DNA of 64,000 nt from Azorinus chamasolen (GCA_963576725.1 OY755241.1:24092449-24156448); one strand, 5' to 3'. Counted from the first letter of the stretch, positions 34,509 through 45,923 are shown. Notes: generated from the sequence alone by a model not told the origin. A program made the numbers and translations.

Positions 34509-34813
34509 AAAATACTGCAACAAGATGTTATTTTTTAATAAAAGCTTCACGAATAAATGATTCTAAACGGACAAGATGATCGTTTGTACTGCGTCGATTT
34601 CTAAAACCACTTTGAAAGTTAGTTATAAGATTGTTGGATTCCAGAAACCAAACAAGACGTGCATTAATCATTCTTTCAAGTGTCTTACAGACACAACTAG
34701 TAAGAGCGATAATTAGTAGGATTAGATGCATCCTTACCTGGCTTTGCAACAGGGACAACAATGGCCTCCTTCCATGAAGATGCTATAAAAGAATATTTGT
34801 ATGCGGTACATAC

Positions 34814-35029
34814 CTTTGAACACACATAGAAGTGTTTTGCTTTGCTGTGATCACGCATAATCTCATCATTTAGTTGGTGATGGGGTCGTCCACAGAGTTT
34901 GATCCATCTTAGGCAGTTATCGTAGTTTGATTTTGGTTTCGGAAAAGGATAAAACTTAATATCACCGGCAAGTCTTTCCTTATAACGTGAGTCAGTATTA
35001 CATGTGCCGTAACAACAACGTTTAACAAT
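34814..35029 (-). pseudogene. THAP-like zinc-finger first exon with lost start codon
   Basis: A 72-codon minus-strand frame reads VKRCCYGTCNTDSRY, then KFYPFPKPK, RWIKLCGRPHHQLN and FYVCSK, and ends at a good donor (AAAG then GTATGT). This fits the first exon of a C2CH THAP-type DNA-binding domain (C-x3-C, central W, VCSK before the next exon). Where ATG would be expected before VKRCC the sequence has ATT at 35,029-35,027, and an in-frame stop lies a few codons upstream. It is therefore probably a dead gene or transposase relic. No downstream exon was found. Confidence 0.5.
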
Positions 35030-35122
35030 TTTATTAAGAAAACGTTAAATGGTGCCAGCGTTGGCTTATCGATTTTTGATTGGGTGATTAGTTGTCAATC
35101 AAACATCCTGGCGTAAGGTCAA

Positions 35123-35748
35123 TTGAGTATAGCTAGTTTATCCTTTTTTTAATTGTATCCTTTTTATGATAAGTCTACATAAGTGTACCTTTAATGCTGT
35201 ACATTTATTATACACTAACATACTTTAATTACTATAACTGATATTGTAGACTCACCATGCAGTTTTTTCCTATCATTGTTTACTTTTCAATTTCATTTCA
35301 GACGCCTTATTCCAGTTCATCAAAGAAAATGAACTGGTCCAATTCCGTTAGTATATTATACAAAATTAACTGTGACTTTACGCACACACAAACACACATC
35401 CGTACGCGCGCTCGTACTGTTATGTAGAATTATATGTAGTCTAAACATATTAAGAAAATAATCAATGGATAATTTATTCTTTCTTTAGTAATAAGAGGTA
35501 TTAAGTATTATGCCATTCTGCTGTATAAGTGATTATTATTATATTTTCATGTTTTAATATAATACTTTCAATTGTCTCCATTATTTCAGAGTATCAGATG
35601 AGAGGCTGAATGTAAAATGGTAAGTCATTTACATTATGTTTCTGTCAATTAATTTGTAGACTATAAACAAAACATTTTTATCGATTAAATCGAACGCATT
35701 AGGTACTAAACTTTTTTATGGATATGTACTTTCAGGAGATGGCCAGGG
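35123..35748 (+). pseudogene. Duplicate of the last three mini-exons
   Basis: Intron and exon sequence matches 9,425-10,190. The 45-bp exon (35,302-35,346) is open with altered residues. The 30-bp exon (35,590-35,619) has TGA in place of TGG. The last exon starts at 35,736 (GAGATGGCCAGG) but is cut after about 13 bp by a Helitron-like end. Splice sites are kept. The copy cannot encode the same C-terminus. Confidence 0.85.
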
Positions 35749-35751
35749 TCC

Positions 35752-35787
35752 CAATAGCTCACCTTGAGCTTTGCTCAGGTGAGCTAA
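35752..35787 (+). mobile_element. Helitron-like family 1, 3' hairpin end only
   Basis: Only AATAGCTCACCTTGAGC to GCTCAGGTGAGCTA remains, placed within the last mini-exon of the pseudogene. It looks like the residue of an internally deleted element. Confidence 0.65.
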
Positions 35788-35789
35788 AA

Positions 35790-38640
35790 AAGTTGAAAAA
35801 ACCAGGATTAGCTGCAACAAATCTCACAAAAACAGAGCTACCCAATTCAAGAAGTCGGTCCTCAGTCGCGACTGGTGAAGCGGGGCCAGATATCACACTA
35901 ACCAACCCATTCCTTCCACGTCTGGAAGCAAGTCCTCCATTAAGACCCGACTAACAAGGCAGAAGGCAAAAGATTTACAAGGAATTTATCTTCCATACAC
36001 TACGGCCAAAGACCATTGTCGATGAATGCCGGGCATTCAAAATTTGAAACTGGACGAGAATGTTATTGTGAATACGGGAAAAGTGGCCGAGCTTGTCAAA
36101 CGTGTACACGCATTCACATGGGAAACCCCTAGGGTTCGTGTTGATGTTGTGGACCGGATAGGCCTCTTGTGTATCTTTTGCTGTGAAATGTAGCACATGC
36201 CGACTCAGAGTACAGCCTGTGCAGATGTCGGATACAATGAAAAAGGCTAAAAAGTCCACCAGCTGGCGCACTCAATGAAATGGCGGTAATACCTACAGTC
36301 AAGACAAAAGTAAGCCTGACAGATATCACAACAGTCTTGACATGCTTAAACATTAAAGCTCCAAGCAAACGTGCAATGTAGAAAAAATTCAACTATGTGA
36401 TAAAATGACTGAGTTGAATGAGAGGCAAATGTTACTCTTCTCTCGGTCACCATGGATGTGTTGTAAAACTGGAGTTGAGTTGCCATTCTTGAACAGATCT
36501 GTGAATCTGTCTAGCTAGTTTTGATAGATCTTAATGATGATAGTTACGATACACAGTTACGTGCTTGACACTTTGTATATTTGGTGAAATTAATGTGTTT
36601 TAAGCTTGGAATTTGACTTTTGCTCTGATATCATTTCCTTCTATATAGCTTATATAGACAGATATGATCTAGAGTAGAAATACATCTTTTAATAGAAATT
36701 CTCTAAGATCTGTAACTTATTTTGATTTGTTTTAGTAAGAAAACATCTAATATACATTTATGTGAAGTGTCATTATCTATAATTAGAGCAATTAGCCATA
36801 ATCTTCTTTGTTTACATTCTGGGCAGTTGACCTACTTCTCAGTTAGACCCAAACTAATGTCATTTTAAACATGTTTGAGATTAGTTTGGACTATTTTGTA
36901 TGGCTAATATGTTGATTATTGTTGTTTAGATGATTTAGGCATATTACTTTTACAGTGACATGTTGTAGAGAGCCATAGTTTGCAATTATTGGAATATTTA
37001 GCAACAGGTGCCCTTAGGGTAATGGCCGCCATTAGGGGCTACAGAGCCTGAGAGCCACTTGTTTTTGCTATTTTTACAGTCAATAAGTTGTTATAAATTC
37101 TGGAAATATGTTCTTAGAGTTTATGAATATGCCAGATTTAAGATTGCTATTTTTCTAGAATTATTGAGATTATCTATATTCTGTAATTGATGATTTTCTA
37201 GAGTGAATGGGTCTGAAGCCTAGGGGCTGCAGGCTTGGACTAGAGGTTTTTCTTAGATGATTTTTGATTGCAATTTGGCACTCATATTTGATTATATTGA
37301 GATAAATAAGTCTATTTTCGTGTAAATTGGATTTATTGCATGTCTTAAGAAAAACAATTTAGTGTGAGATTTGGTGAGATCTTGGAGCCAGCCAATCAGA
37401 TAGCTTAGTTTAGGTCATGTGACATTTCTCTATATAAGCATGTCTGTTCAGTGCTTTTAGGATTCTCTCCAGAACCAGGGACCTGAAAGCTACTCTTCTT
37501 ACTATGTAGAAAGTAACTTTCAATGGTATTTACTATTTAGCATAATTTTACTTTACTGCTATTTGGTGAAACCTTAAGCATTTCTGATCTTTGGCATTTA
37601 ATATTTTTGATTCTAAATTGTTAGGGGAGAGAATCGCTCAATCAAAATCTAAATTATTCCCTAGTTCCATTTTTGGCTATTTTCTTCTATCTTTTAATTA
37701 GCAATTGGCTGCTGCACTTTTTGCTCATTTAAATTAGAACTAAGCTTGTGTACTTTTTTGGCTCTGGTGTAAATATGTGTAAATATTATTGTTTTTCATG
37801 TTTCTTAGATTAGATTGTTTACTTAGATTAGAGTTTGATTCAAAATACAGTTTAATCACACTTCGGTCTTCAGTTATTCTTTTATTTCTGACCCGAGAGG
37901 TCAGTGGTGTCATCCTGACGTTTAAGAACCCATACAACAGATGCCAGTACACAGCTTGCAAAAGACCTTCAGAATTACAAAAATGACACATTTAAACATA
38001 GCGCACTACAAATGTTTTAAACAGAAAGGCAGAACACTCGAATGAATGAAACATGTCAGAGCCCTTCAACTATGCAGCCTACCAAAACCATATGACAAAC
38101 AACAGTACCGACAGAAACTGGCCAGCTGCAAAAGGTCCCGAATTAGACTGGAGCTTAAAAAAGCATGCGCATTAAAAAGAACCGACTCTTTCATACGAGC
38201 CGGCTCGGCGGCTACCCACAACATAACATGCCTTTCGGGTCATCACATGCTTTGTTGAGAAATTTCCTACGTTTGCAAAAGGCTCCAAGCTACATACCCA
38301 CAACATAACAAAATGCCTTTTCGGTCATCACGGGCTTTGTCGAGAAATGTCCTCCGTTTGCAAAGGCCACCTAGCTACATACACTACAAGTCATCTACCG
38401 TATGGGGTACACTTAGAACTAAGTGAGAGAGAGTAATGCTGCACTGATTTAACACGAACATGTGCGAGAGCCTACATTCCACGGTATATAGAATGGCTCC
38501 AAAGTAGACTTGAAAGACCCGCAACTTTCCTGCTCTGTGTCATTCAGCGTTGCATACCAGATCATTAGGACCCAGCCGGTCAACAATACAAATTGCGCAA
38601 GCAGATGGCATCAAAGTTTACAATCAAAGGCCTTAATGGC
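35790..38640 (+). pseudogene. Mutator-like transposase, copy M1 (degraded)
   Basis: Segments match copies M2 and M3 in order. They are an N-terminal part (KSPPAGALNEM at about 36,250, then LNERQM), a middle part at 37,910-38,260 (YRQKLASCKRSRIRLELKK) and a C-terminal part at about 38,460-38,640 (CESL, then RNFPALCHSA). The general pattern fits the large Mutator-like transposase family common in molluscs and cnidarians, which I recognise from memory. Many stops are present. Roughly 36,440-37,900 shows no recognisable sequence and may be unrelated. Confidence 0.45.
38210..38395. repeat. Two-copy tandem duplication of about 90 bp
   Basis: The block from CTACCCACAACATAACA through GGTCATCAC and GAGAAAT to GCTACATAC is repeated once with a few changes, within copy M1. 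Confidence 0.75.
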
Positions 38641-38710
38641 GTTCGGGTTTGATATGGATGTAATGTGCAAGGGGGGAAATTGATGTACACGTTAATAACA
38701 ATATTCTTGA

Positions 38711-39716
38711 GTGAGTGAGTGAGTTCGGTTTTACGGCACCGCGACACTTAGTTGGTCATATAGCGCCAATGACGAAAATTATGATGAAAAGATGAAAATC
38801 AATAAAAAATCTCGATCAACGAGTATGTAAATCATTAAAATATACGAAGATGAAAATGTAGAAAGGAATACAGAAATAAAATAATAGAACTGGTTAAACA
38901 GATTTATATTATAGAATAAAGACCAGTCTTTTTCAAAAACGAAATTATATTCTCTTATGGAACTGTATTAAACAACTGTTGCATAGAATCAACAGAAAAG
39001 TGTTTACGTCTATTATAGAAAGGTCAATACATTCAATTAAAAAATATTTTACTGTGTATAGCTCTTGACAGAAGACACATTCTGGTTGAATTTCGCGCTT
39101 TAGCAAATAGGAATGAGTAATATGAGAGTGTCCGATGCGACAGCGAGCTAGGACCACCTCATCTCTTCGTACAGCTCTATAATTTAAAAGAGAATCACCA
39201 ATGGTTGGTTTGATGGCATAAAGTTCATGGTTAACATTGCTGTCCCAAGAAACCTGCCATTAGGAACACGTATGCTGTTTAATCAATGGTTTTAAATCAG
39301 TATATGGTATTTTGAAAACTGTCTCATTCAGATATGACTTGGCCGTTTTATCTGCCTCTTCATTTCCCCGAATTCCCAACATGACTAGGTAGAGTGTCGA
39401 CCCAACTCGCACTTTAAAATTTCTGTTAGAAAGGAAATCTGCAATAAAAGTAGGTAGTCTACCTTTCAGGTCTTTCATAATTCCATACTTCCATGTTGTA
39501 TCGTAGACTTTCTCCATATCAAAAAATAGTGCAACAAGATGTTCTTTTTTAAGAAAAGCATCACGAATAAATGATTCTAAACGGACAAGATGATCGTTTG
39601 TACTGCGTTGATTTCTAAAACCACTTTGAAAGTTAGTTATAAGATTGTTGGATTCCAGAAACCAAACAAGACGTGCATTAATCATTCTTTCAAGTGTCTT
39701 ACAGACACAACTAGTA
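38711..39716 (-). pseudogene. LINE-B copy 2 with internal deletion
   Basis: The GAGT-type tail begins at 38,711, followed by the 3' UTR (TTTTACGGCACCGCGACAC) and the Cys-rich C-terminus. At 39,260-39,685 a single open frame joins reverse-transcriptase fingers and motif A (EKVYDTTW) directly to the RNase H end (GIRGNEEADKTAKS). The palm and most of RNase H are therefore deleted in frame. The 5' end stops at about 39,716. Confidence 0.8.
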
Positions 39717-40085
39717 AGTTATCGTCCAGACAATAAAGCATTAAAGAAATGTACAAACTCTAAATTTATTGAAACTCGAGTTAAGGATCTTATGCATGAC
39801 ACTTTCTCTTTTCATGATCTTTCCATGTATGAAGTTTCACTCCAATGGCATGTGCCACATAAAAGTTATCAGCCGGACAAAAAATTGTGATTTTTTTTAC
39901 AAAGGGCAATTACTCCAATATTAATGAAGCCAGAGTTATGTACCTTGTGCATGACACTTCCTCTCATTATGCTCTTACCATATATGAAGTTTCAATCAAC
40001 TGGCATCAGGAACATTGAAGTTATCGTCCGGACAAAAAGTGTGACGGACAGACAACTCTCACGAAAATAATATGTTTCCCCCATA
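39717..40085. repeat. Diverged tandem repeat remnant
   Basis: Two units share AGTTATCRTCCGGACAAAAA and a GCATGACACTT segment with a spacing near 165 bp. The layout resembles the cores of the Helitron-like families but neither terminus is visible. Confidence 0.45.
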
Positions 40086-40089
40086 TAAA

Positions 40090-41415
40090 TATGGGGGGAG
40101 ACATAATAAATCAAGAATATGTAGCTCGCATCACGAAGCTTGCCGGAAAAGAGGAGTCGGCCAACACACAATTCGATGTCGCTAACATAAGCCGGCCACA
40201 GGGGTCGGCCAACACACAATTCGATGTCGCTAACATAAGCCGGCCACAGGGCGAAGGTGAAAGCCACCCAGAGGTTTGGCACTTTAATAGAACACACAAC
40301 TACTAGAAAACTGCCACTTGCAATAACCACTGCAAACAAACACTAAGAAAACAAAATGCAGCCATGACAACTGTTCAAAGAATTATCCAAGAGATGCCAC
40401 AATTGCATCCAGTGAGGGTGTACTACTACATCAGTCTCCGCAGAAAGTCGACGCTGCTATTGATGTGACAATAATCACGGATGCGAGTACACAGGCTGCA
40501 AACGCAATACATGACTACGGCAGACCGAGGGCAACTCGCTAGTGTTAAGTACACCAGTTCAGAGCACTTGAGAAGAGTATCCGCGTAGTTGCATGGAATT
40601 CCGAAGGACTGTGATAAGGCAGTATTCCATAGAAACCTTTCCTCTTGAATTGGGTCAAGACTTGGCCTTGAATTCAACAACTTGAGGGCAAAGCGATGCT
40701 CGGACTAAAAATTCATTAATGCAAGTCAATTAGCTTCTGAAACATCGCAAGTTGCTTTTCTGAGGACCATTGAGACTGTCGCAAAAAATCAACCGTCCGT
40801 ATCAGTCATCTTAAACCCTACAGCGCCAAATTCCTGCCAGTAGGAATGCACAACACCAACATGTGCGAGAGCCTAACTGCCGCTATATTCAACTATGCCC
40901 TAAAGTCTTCCTGTTGGACGAGAAACTTCACAGCCCTATGCTATTCCGCAGCACATTCTGGAGTTGTGGGTCCAGGGCAGCTATTAACACACAAAACCCC
41001 ATGTATCGGACACTGGTGCAGTAGGACAGACTACGGAAACTGCATGTCCTGCGAAAGTCCTCCGCAAATTACAAAAGAAAGCGGTTTTACCAACGAAAAC
41101 GACTAGCTAAAGCATCAATCTGTAATCTGTGAACGGCGCATATCTGTGGCGCATTGTTTATCCGAAAAGGCTCTTAAGACAAATGTAATGGATTTATACA
41201 TAACTTCTTGTGAAACAAGTGTGATACGTGAATTTTTTGATGTAGCTGCTTCAGTGCGAACAAGTAATATGCCAATCTGTGTTCGCTTATTTCTGGGAAA
41301 ATCTGTAAAAACCATATCCGCTTATTTCTGAGAAAATCTGTAAAACCCATATCCGCATCTGTCGACTGAACCAGTCCATACACAACAACGCTTAATTCTA
41401 CAAGACTTATCAGCT
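40090..41415 (+). pseudogene. Mutator-like transposase, copy M2 (degraded)
   Basis: Aligned with M3 it has the FDV-x-x-x-SRPQG region, the KDCDKAVFHR region and the CESLTAAIFNY, WTRNFTALCYSAAHS and VGPG region, followed by matching 3' sequence to about 41,415. Frameshifts are frequent. A 48-bp piece containing AACACACAATTCGATGTCGC is tandemly doubled at 40,156-40,251. At about 40,699-40,715 this copy has the uninterrupted version of the site occupied by a Helitron-like element in M3. Confidence 0.5.
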
Positions 41416-41423
41416 ATAACTGA

Positions 41424-41618
41424 TCTGCCCTGGGGACATAATTTGAACAATCTTTGTAGAGGACCATTACATCATACTACATACCAAATATCAAAGCTCT
41501 TGGCTTTGTAGTTCCAGAGAAGATGTTTAAGTAAATTGTTGACGCCCGCACGTACGCACGACGCCGGACATAGGATCATCCCAATAGCTCACCTTGGCAC
41601 TTTGTGCCAGGTGAGCTA
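41424..41618 (+). mobile_element. Helitron-like family 1, 3' fragment
   Basis: One core unit and the 3' end (CTCACCTTGGCACTTTG to CAGGTGAGCTA) are present. One base later a family 2 element begins, giving a head-to-tail junction. Confidence 0.7.
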
Positions 41619-41619
41619 A

Positions 41620-42347
41620 ACAAGAGCTGTCCGCAGACAGCGCGCTCCACTTTCTTTAGTGCTGGATAGTGTAGTGGAAGTCTAAGTCAGAAAGGGGAGA
41701 TAACAACAGCAAAATTAACTTTAGGGTTACCTACCCTTGTGAAATGGGTCCCCCTTGTAATAGTTAATATGTATACCAAAGATGAACCAAATATCTTGGA
41801 AGGTTTCTGAGACATGGACCTTAACATAAAACTTAACCAACAATGAAAATTGTAAGTCGAAAAAGGGGCATAACTATGGCACAATTAAATTTAGAGTTCC
41901 CTACCCTTGTGAAATGGGTTCCCCTTGTGATAGTTAATATGTATACCAAAGATGAACCAAATATCTTGGACAGTTTCTGAGACATGGACCTGAACATAAA
42001 ACTTAACCAACAATGAAATTCTAAGTCGAAAAAGGGGCATAACTATTGCAAAATTAATTTTAGAGTTACCTACCCTTGTGAAATGGGTTCCCCTTGTGAT
42101 AGTAAACATACATACCAAATATGAACCAAATATCTTTGATGGTTTCTGAGAAAAGGACCTGAACATAAAACTTAACCAACAATGAAATTCTAAGTTGAAA
42201 AAGGGACATAACTATGGCAAAATTAATTTTAGAGTTACCTACCCTTGTGAAATGGGTTCCCATGGTGATAGTAAATATACATACCAAATATGAACCAAAT
42301 ATCTTTGATGGTTTCTGAGAAAAGGACCTGAACAAAAAGGTTAACCA

Positions 42348-42380
<33 letters not shown>

Positions 42381-42432
42381 AGAGGGTCATGACAATAGCT
42401 CCACTTTTTGAAAAAGTGTCGCTAAAAATGGA
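41620..42432 (+). mobile_element. Helitron-like element, family 2
   Basis: It starts ACAAGAGCTGTCCGCAGACAG and ends CAATAGCTCCACTTTTTG to AAAAAGTGTCGCTA. There are about four tandem units of 168-172 bp starting TAAGTCGAAAAAGGGGCAT, then six GACGCC units before the 3' hairpin. It shares with family 1 the ACAAGAG start, a G+C-rich GAC-type run and a CAATAGCTC-hairpin-GCTAAAA end, but the core is unrelated. Confidence 0.75.
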
Positions 42433-42493
42433 ACTCGAAATTGGTTGCCTCAAACCACGGATTTTTCGACCGGTGAAATGTGTCATTTCATAG

Positions 42494-42555
42494 AATGAAT
42501 GAATGAATGGTGTTTTACGGCCGATCGACACTGATGGTCATATGGAGCCGAATAC
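42494..42555 (-). mobile_element. LINE-A insertion of only about 62 bp with target duplication
   Basis: The insert begins AATGAATGAATGAATGG and ends GAGCCGAATAC. CATTTCATAG occurs directly on both sides (42,484-42,493 and 42,556-42,565), so this is a bona fide but extremely 5'-truncated LINE-A insertion. Confidence 0.88.
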
Positions 42556-42565
42556 CATTTCATAG

Positions 42566-43599
42566 AGGCAAACACAAACATTGTTTTCCACAGACATTTG
42601 GTAATATATTCAAATAAAATTGTGTATGTATTAAGTATAGCATATAAGGATGTCAAATACACAAAAAATGAGAAGCATTTTTCTAACAGAAAATGAAACT
42701 ACAAAATGCAAAGACAGTGTACTAGTGTTTGGATAGTACCATATTTCGGACAGAAAGTGACAAATGTATTTATTCATTTCAGAATATAAATTTCTGGATA
42801 TATTGAATTACAAAAATAAATGAAAATAATAAAAACAATAATGTCAATAAATTATAATATAAGAATGAGAATAATAATAAACACAAGTCTATCCATTGGC
42901 CAGTAAAAAGAATAATTATTTAATAATAAACACAAGTCTATCCATTGGAATGGAATGGAATAGAAAGAAATAGTAATTAGAAGAGAGTATATGGAAATAT
43001 ATACTAGCATAAAAAGATAAAATAGAAAGGAATAGTAATTAGAATAGATTATTTATATGGGCACAGAATAGATAATAGATTGGAATGAAACACAAAGGAA
43101 GAAGAATAGATAAGAGGATGGGATGGAATGGATTAGAAAGGAATGGGAAATATAGTAGATGTGGATGGATGTAGAACAGAGAATAGTACAGACTAAGGAA
43201 TAGGATATAAATAGAATTAATAGAAACTAAATTACAGAGATGTAATGTGCTAGATAGGCAAAAAAGTTCCAATGCCCTAGTAAATAAGATGGTTTGTCGC
43301 GCATAAAAGTGCCTTTATCATACCTCCCTTTCAACCAGGGGTAAAGGGGGAGGGAGTGTTCTTTTCATATTTGCCCATTCAGAGACATATAAATATAGGT
43401 CTCTGACCTATTATACCAACAAATAACTCCATCCTAACTAACAAAATTTTCCATCCGCATAAATCTCCCTCTTCGACACCCATTCTCCCTCATTTGAAAA
43501 AGCTAATCTCCCTCTTTGCCTCGAAAAAATTATCACATGTATGGAGACAATAATTCTGAAAATCTGGAGGAAAATGTCATAAAATTACAGAAAATACGT
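42566..43599. other. No gene; purine-rich stretch
   Basis: From about 42,900 to 43,230 the plus strand is strongly purine-biased with GGAATGGAATGGAATAG and GAATAGAAAGGAATAG words, like degenerate pentanucleotide satellite. The rest is AT-rich without recognised features. Confidence 0.6.
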
Positions 43600-44490
43600 G
43601 AACTGTACAATAAAATGTTAACATTGCATCCATGCAGAGCTGCAGTCTAAGTAAAACTGGAAAAGAGAATAGGGCTGTGTGCGTTTTTGTCCCTAGAATG
43701 CCAACAGTGTAGACTTAAATCACCTGCTCAGCCAATGTCGGACATGGTTAAAAAGCCCAAGGGACCAGCTGCCGGGGCACTGAATGATATGCTGGCTTTG
43801 TCTATTATCAAGTCAAAACTTGGCCTGGAGGATGCAAGATCAGTACTGGCCTGTTTAAATATCAATCCGCCTAGCCGTACCACAGTGCAGTAGAAATTAA
43901 ACTGTATGGGCAGCACTGCAACAAATTTAAATGAAGAGGAAATGAAAAAAAATCAAGAATATGCAGCTGGCAACACGAAGCTTGCCAGAAAAGAGCAGTC
44001 GTCCGACACACAATTTGACGTCGCTTATACAAGCCGGCCACAGGGCGGAGGTGGAAGAGCCACACAGAGCTTTGGCACTTTCATAGAACACACAACCACC
44101 AGAAAACTGCCACTTGCAATAACCACTGCAAACAAACACTGTAAGAAAACAAAATGCAGCCATGACAACTGTTCAAAGAATTATCCAAGAGATGCCACAA
44201 TTGCATCCAGTGAGCGTGCACTACTGCATCAGTCTCTGCGGAAAGTTGACGCTGCTGGTCATTTGAAAATATCTTCAATAACTACGGATGCGAGTACACA
44301 GGCTGCAATACGCGACTACTATGACTACGGCAGACCGTACAAGTGTTTAGTACACCGGTTCAGAGCACTTGAGAAGAGTATCCGAAATGCTAAGCTACAT
44401 GGAATACCAAAGGACTGTGATAAGGCAGTATTCCATAGAAAGCTTGCCTTTTGTATTCAGTAACTTGAGAGCAAAGCGATGCTCGGACCA

Positions 44491-45923
44491 ACAAGAGGGC
44501 CAGAATGGCCCTGAAGCGCTCACCAGACAATCAGAGGAGAAGATTTTCAAAGTTTTCACTTTATGTTTCTATTGAAAGCTGGCTACTCCTGGGGCAGGGC
44601 CAAAATTTATATAACATTTGTAGAGGACCTGAACATGAAGCTATGTGCCAAATATGAAAGTTATGAACCTTCCAGTTTCAAAGAAGATTTTCAATGTTTT
44701 TACTATATATTTTTATTGAAAACTGACCACCCCTCGGGTGGGACCAATTTTAATCCCAGGGGCATAATTTAAACAAGGCCATACAAAGTTCTGACTAAAG
44801 GCGATCAACTGTTCTTCTGAACGGGTATGTGTACCCTTGCATTCCAAACTGATTTTTTGCATTTGAATATTATTACATAATAATTGCATAATCATAAGTA
44901 TAAATTAATAGTTTAAAGTAATACAATTTCATGTTAAAAAATATTTCATAATTTATTTGAAATCTTTAATTTGGCATTCTGGAGTCTTTACATGATTTAC
45001 CCTTCTTCTGAACTGCAGGGCAGGTTATAATAATATCATAATGCCAATCACTATTATTAATTAACCCTTCCCTCATACAAACGTGTTTTCACATTTTTGA
45101 AAACAGTAGACCCAGATTGGATGCCTCCTATAGGAGCCATCTGATCAGGGCCTGCTGTGTTTATACATCTGTTCCTTAAGTTTCTAAAATGGCTACAATA
45201 TGTTCCACCTACTATATTTCATTATAACTATTTTGTAGATGAATATTCAGTAGGTTGTGAAATTTGGGAAAAAATGACTACAATGTTCCACCTTCCATAC
45301 TTCATTTTAACTATTTTGTTCATGAATATGCAGTAGGCATTCAAATTAATAATAAACATAGAACAGGCAAAGGGTTAAGGCACAGAGCTCCAGCACCAGA
45401 TACAGGTGACCTAAAAATAGCCACTGGTCATCTATCCCACTGCTTGACTGGATGACCTATTTATGAGCAAAGAGAAGATGCTTAAAATGGCAGTCAGCTA
45501 TAAGTTTGCTAGAAAACTGTCCACCTTGTTGTGTAGCCAATTTTGACCACAGGAGCATAATTTATATAACTTTTGTAGAGAACCTGAACATGATGCTATG
45601 TGCCAAATATGAAGGCTGAGAACCTTCCAGTTACAGAGGAGATGATATTCAAAGTTTTCACTATATGTTTCTATAGAAAACAATGCACCCCTGGGGTGGG
45701 GCCAATTTTGACCCTAGGGACATAATTTATATAACTTTTGTAGAGGACCTACAGATGATGCTATGTGCCAAAGATGAAAGCTGAGACCCCTGTAGATTCA
45801 GAGGAGAAGAATTTTAAAGGTTCAAATTGTTGACGACCGACGACGGACGACGCACGCCGACGGACGACAGACATCAGGCTATCACAAAAGCTCACCCTGA
45901 GCACTTTGTGCTCTGGTGAGCTA
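44491..45923 (+). mobile_element. Helitron-like element, family 1, in M3
   Basis: It starts ACAAGAGGGCCAGAATGGCC and ends CTCTGGTGAGCTA. Core units lie at both sides, with an AACCCTTCCC-type hairpin and unique sequence in the middle. Copy M2 (about 40,699) supplies the empty site: GATGCTCGGACTA runs directly into AAAATTCATTAAT, which fixes the element edges within a base or two and shows no target duplication. Confidence 0.8.

Larger units (their letters stand above)
27039..34784 (-). pseudogene. LINE-B copy 1, split by several insertions
   Basis: One degraded LINE related to LINE-A lies here in pieces, ordered C- to N-terminus on the plus strand. They are 27,039-27,244 (Cys-rich end, PECVFCQEPYTVKHF), 29,228-29,344 (RNase H tail), about 30,790-31,310 (RNase H and thumb, LNRSLIRSKLNYGS), 31,603-32,092 (YVDD, then motif A KAYDTTW) and 34,509-34,784 (RT fingers, NFQSGFRNRRSTND). 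The gaps hold Helitron-like elements, a LINE-B tail, an S repeat and hairpin repeats. Frames are broken throughout. Confidence 0.8.

Noticed and set aside
41687..42531. Series of minus-strand ORFs with repeated FSQKPSKIFGS
   Set aside because: They arise from translation of the tandem core of Helitron-like family 2, not from a gene; the repeated peptide only mirrors the DNA repeat.
42900..43272. Minus-strand 77-codon hydrophobic frame (43,039-43,272)
   Set aside because: It is the complement of a purine-rich satellite-like stretch.
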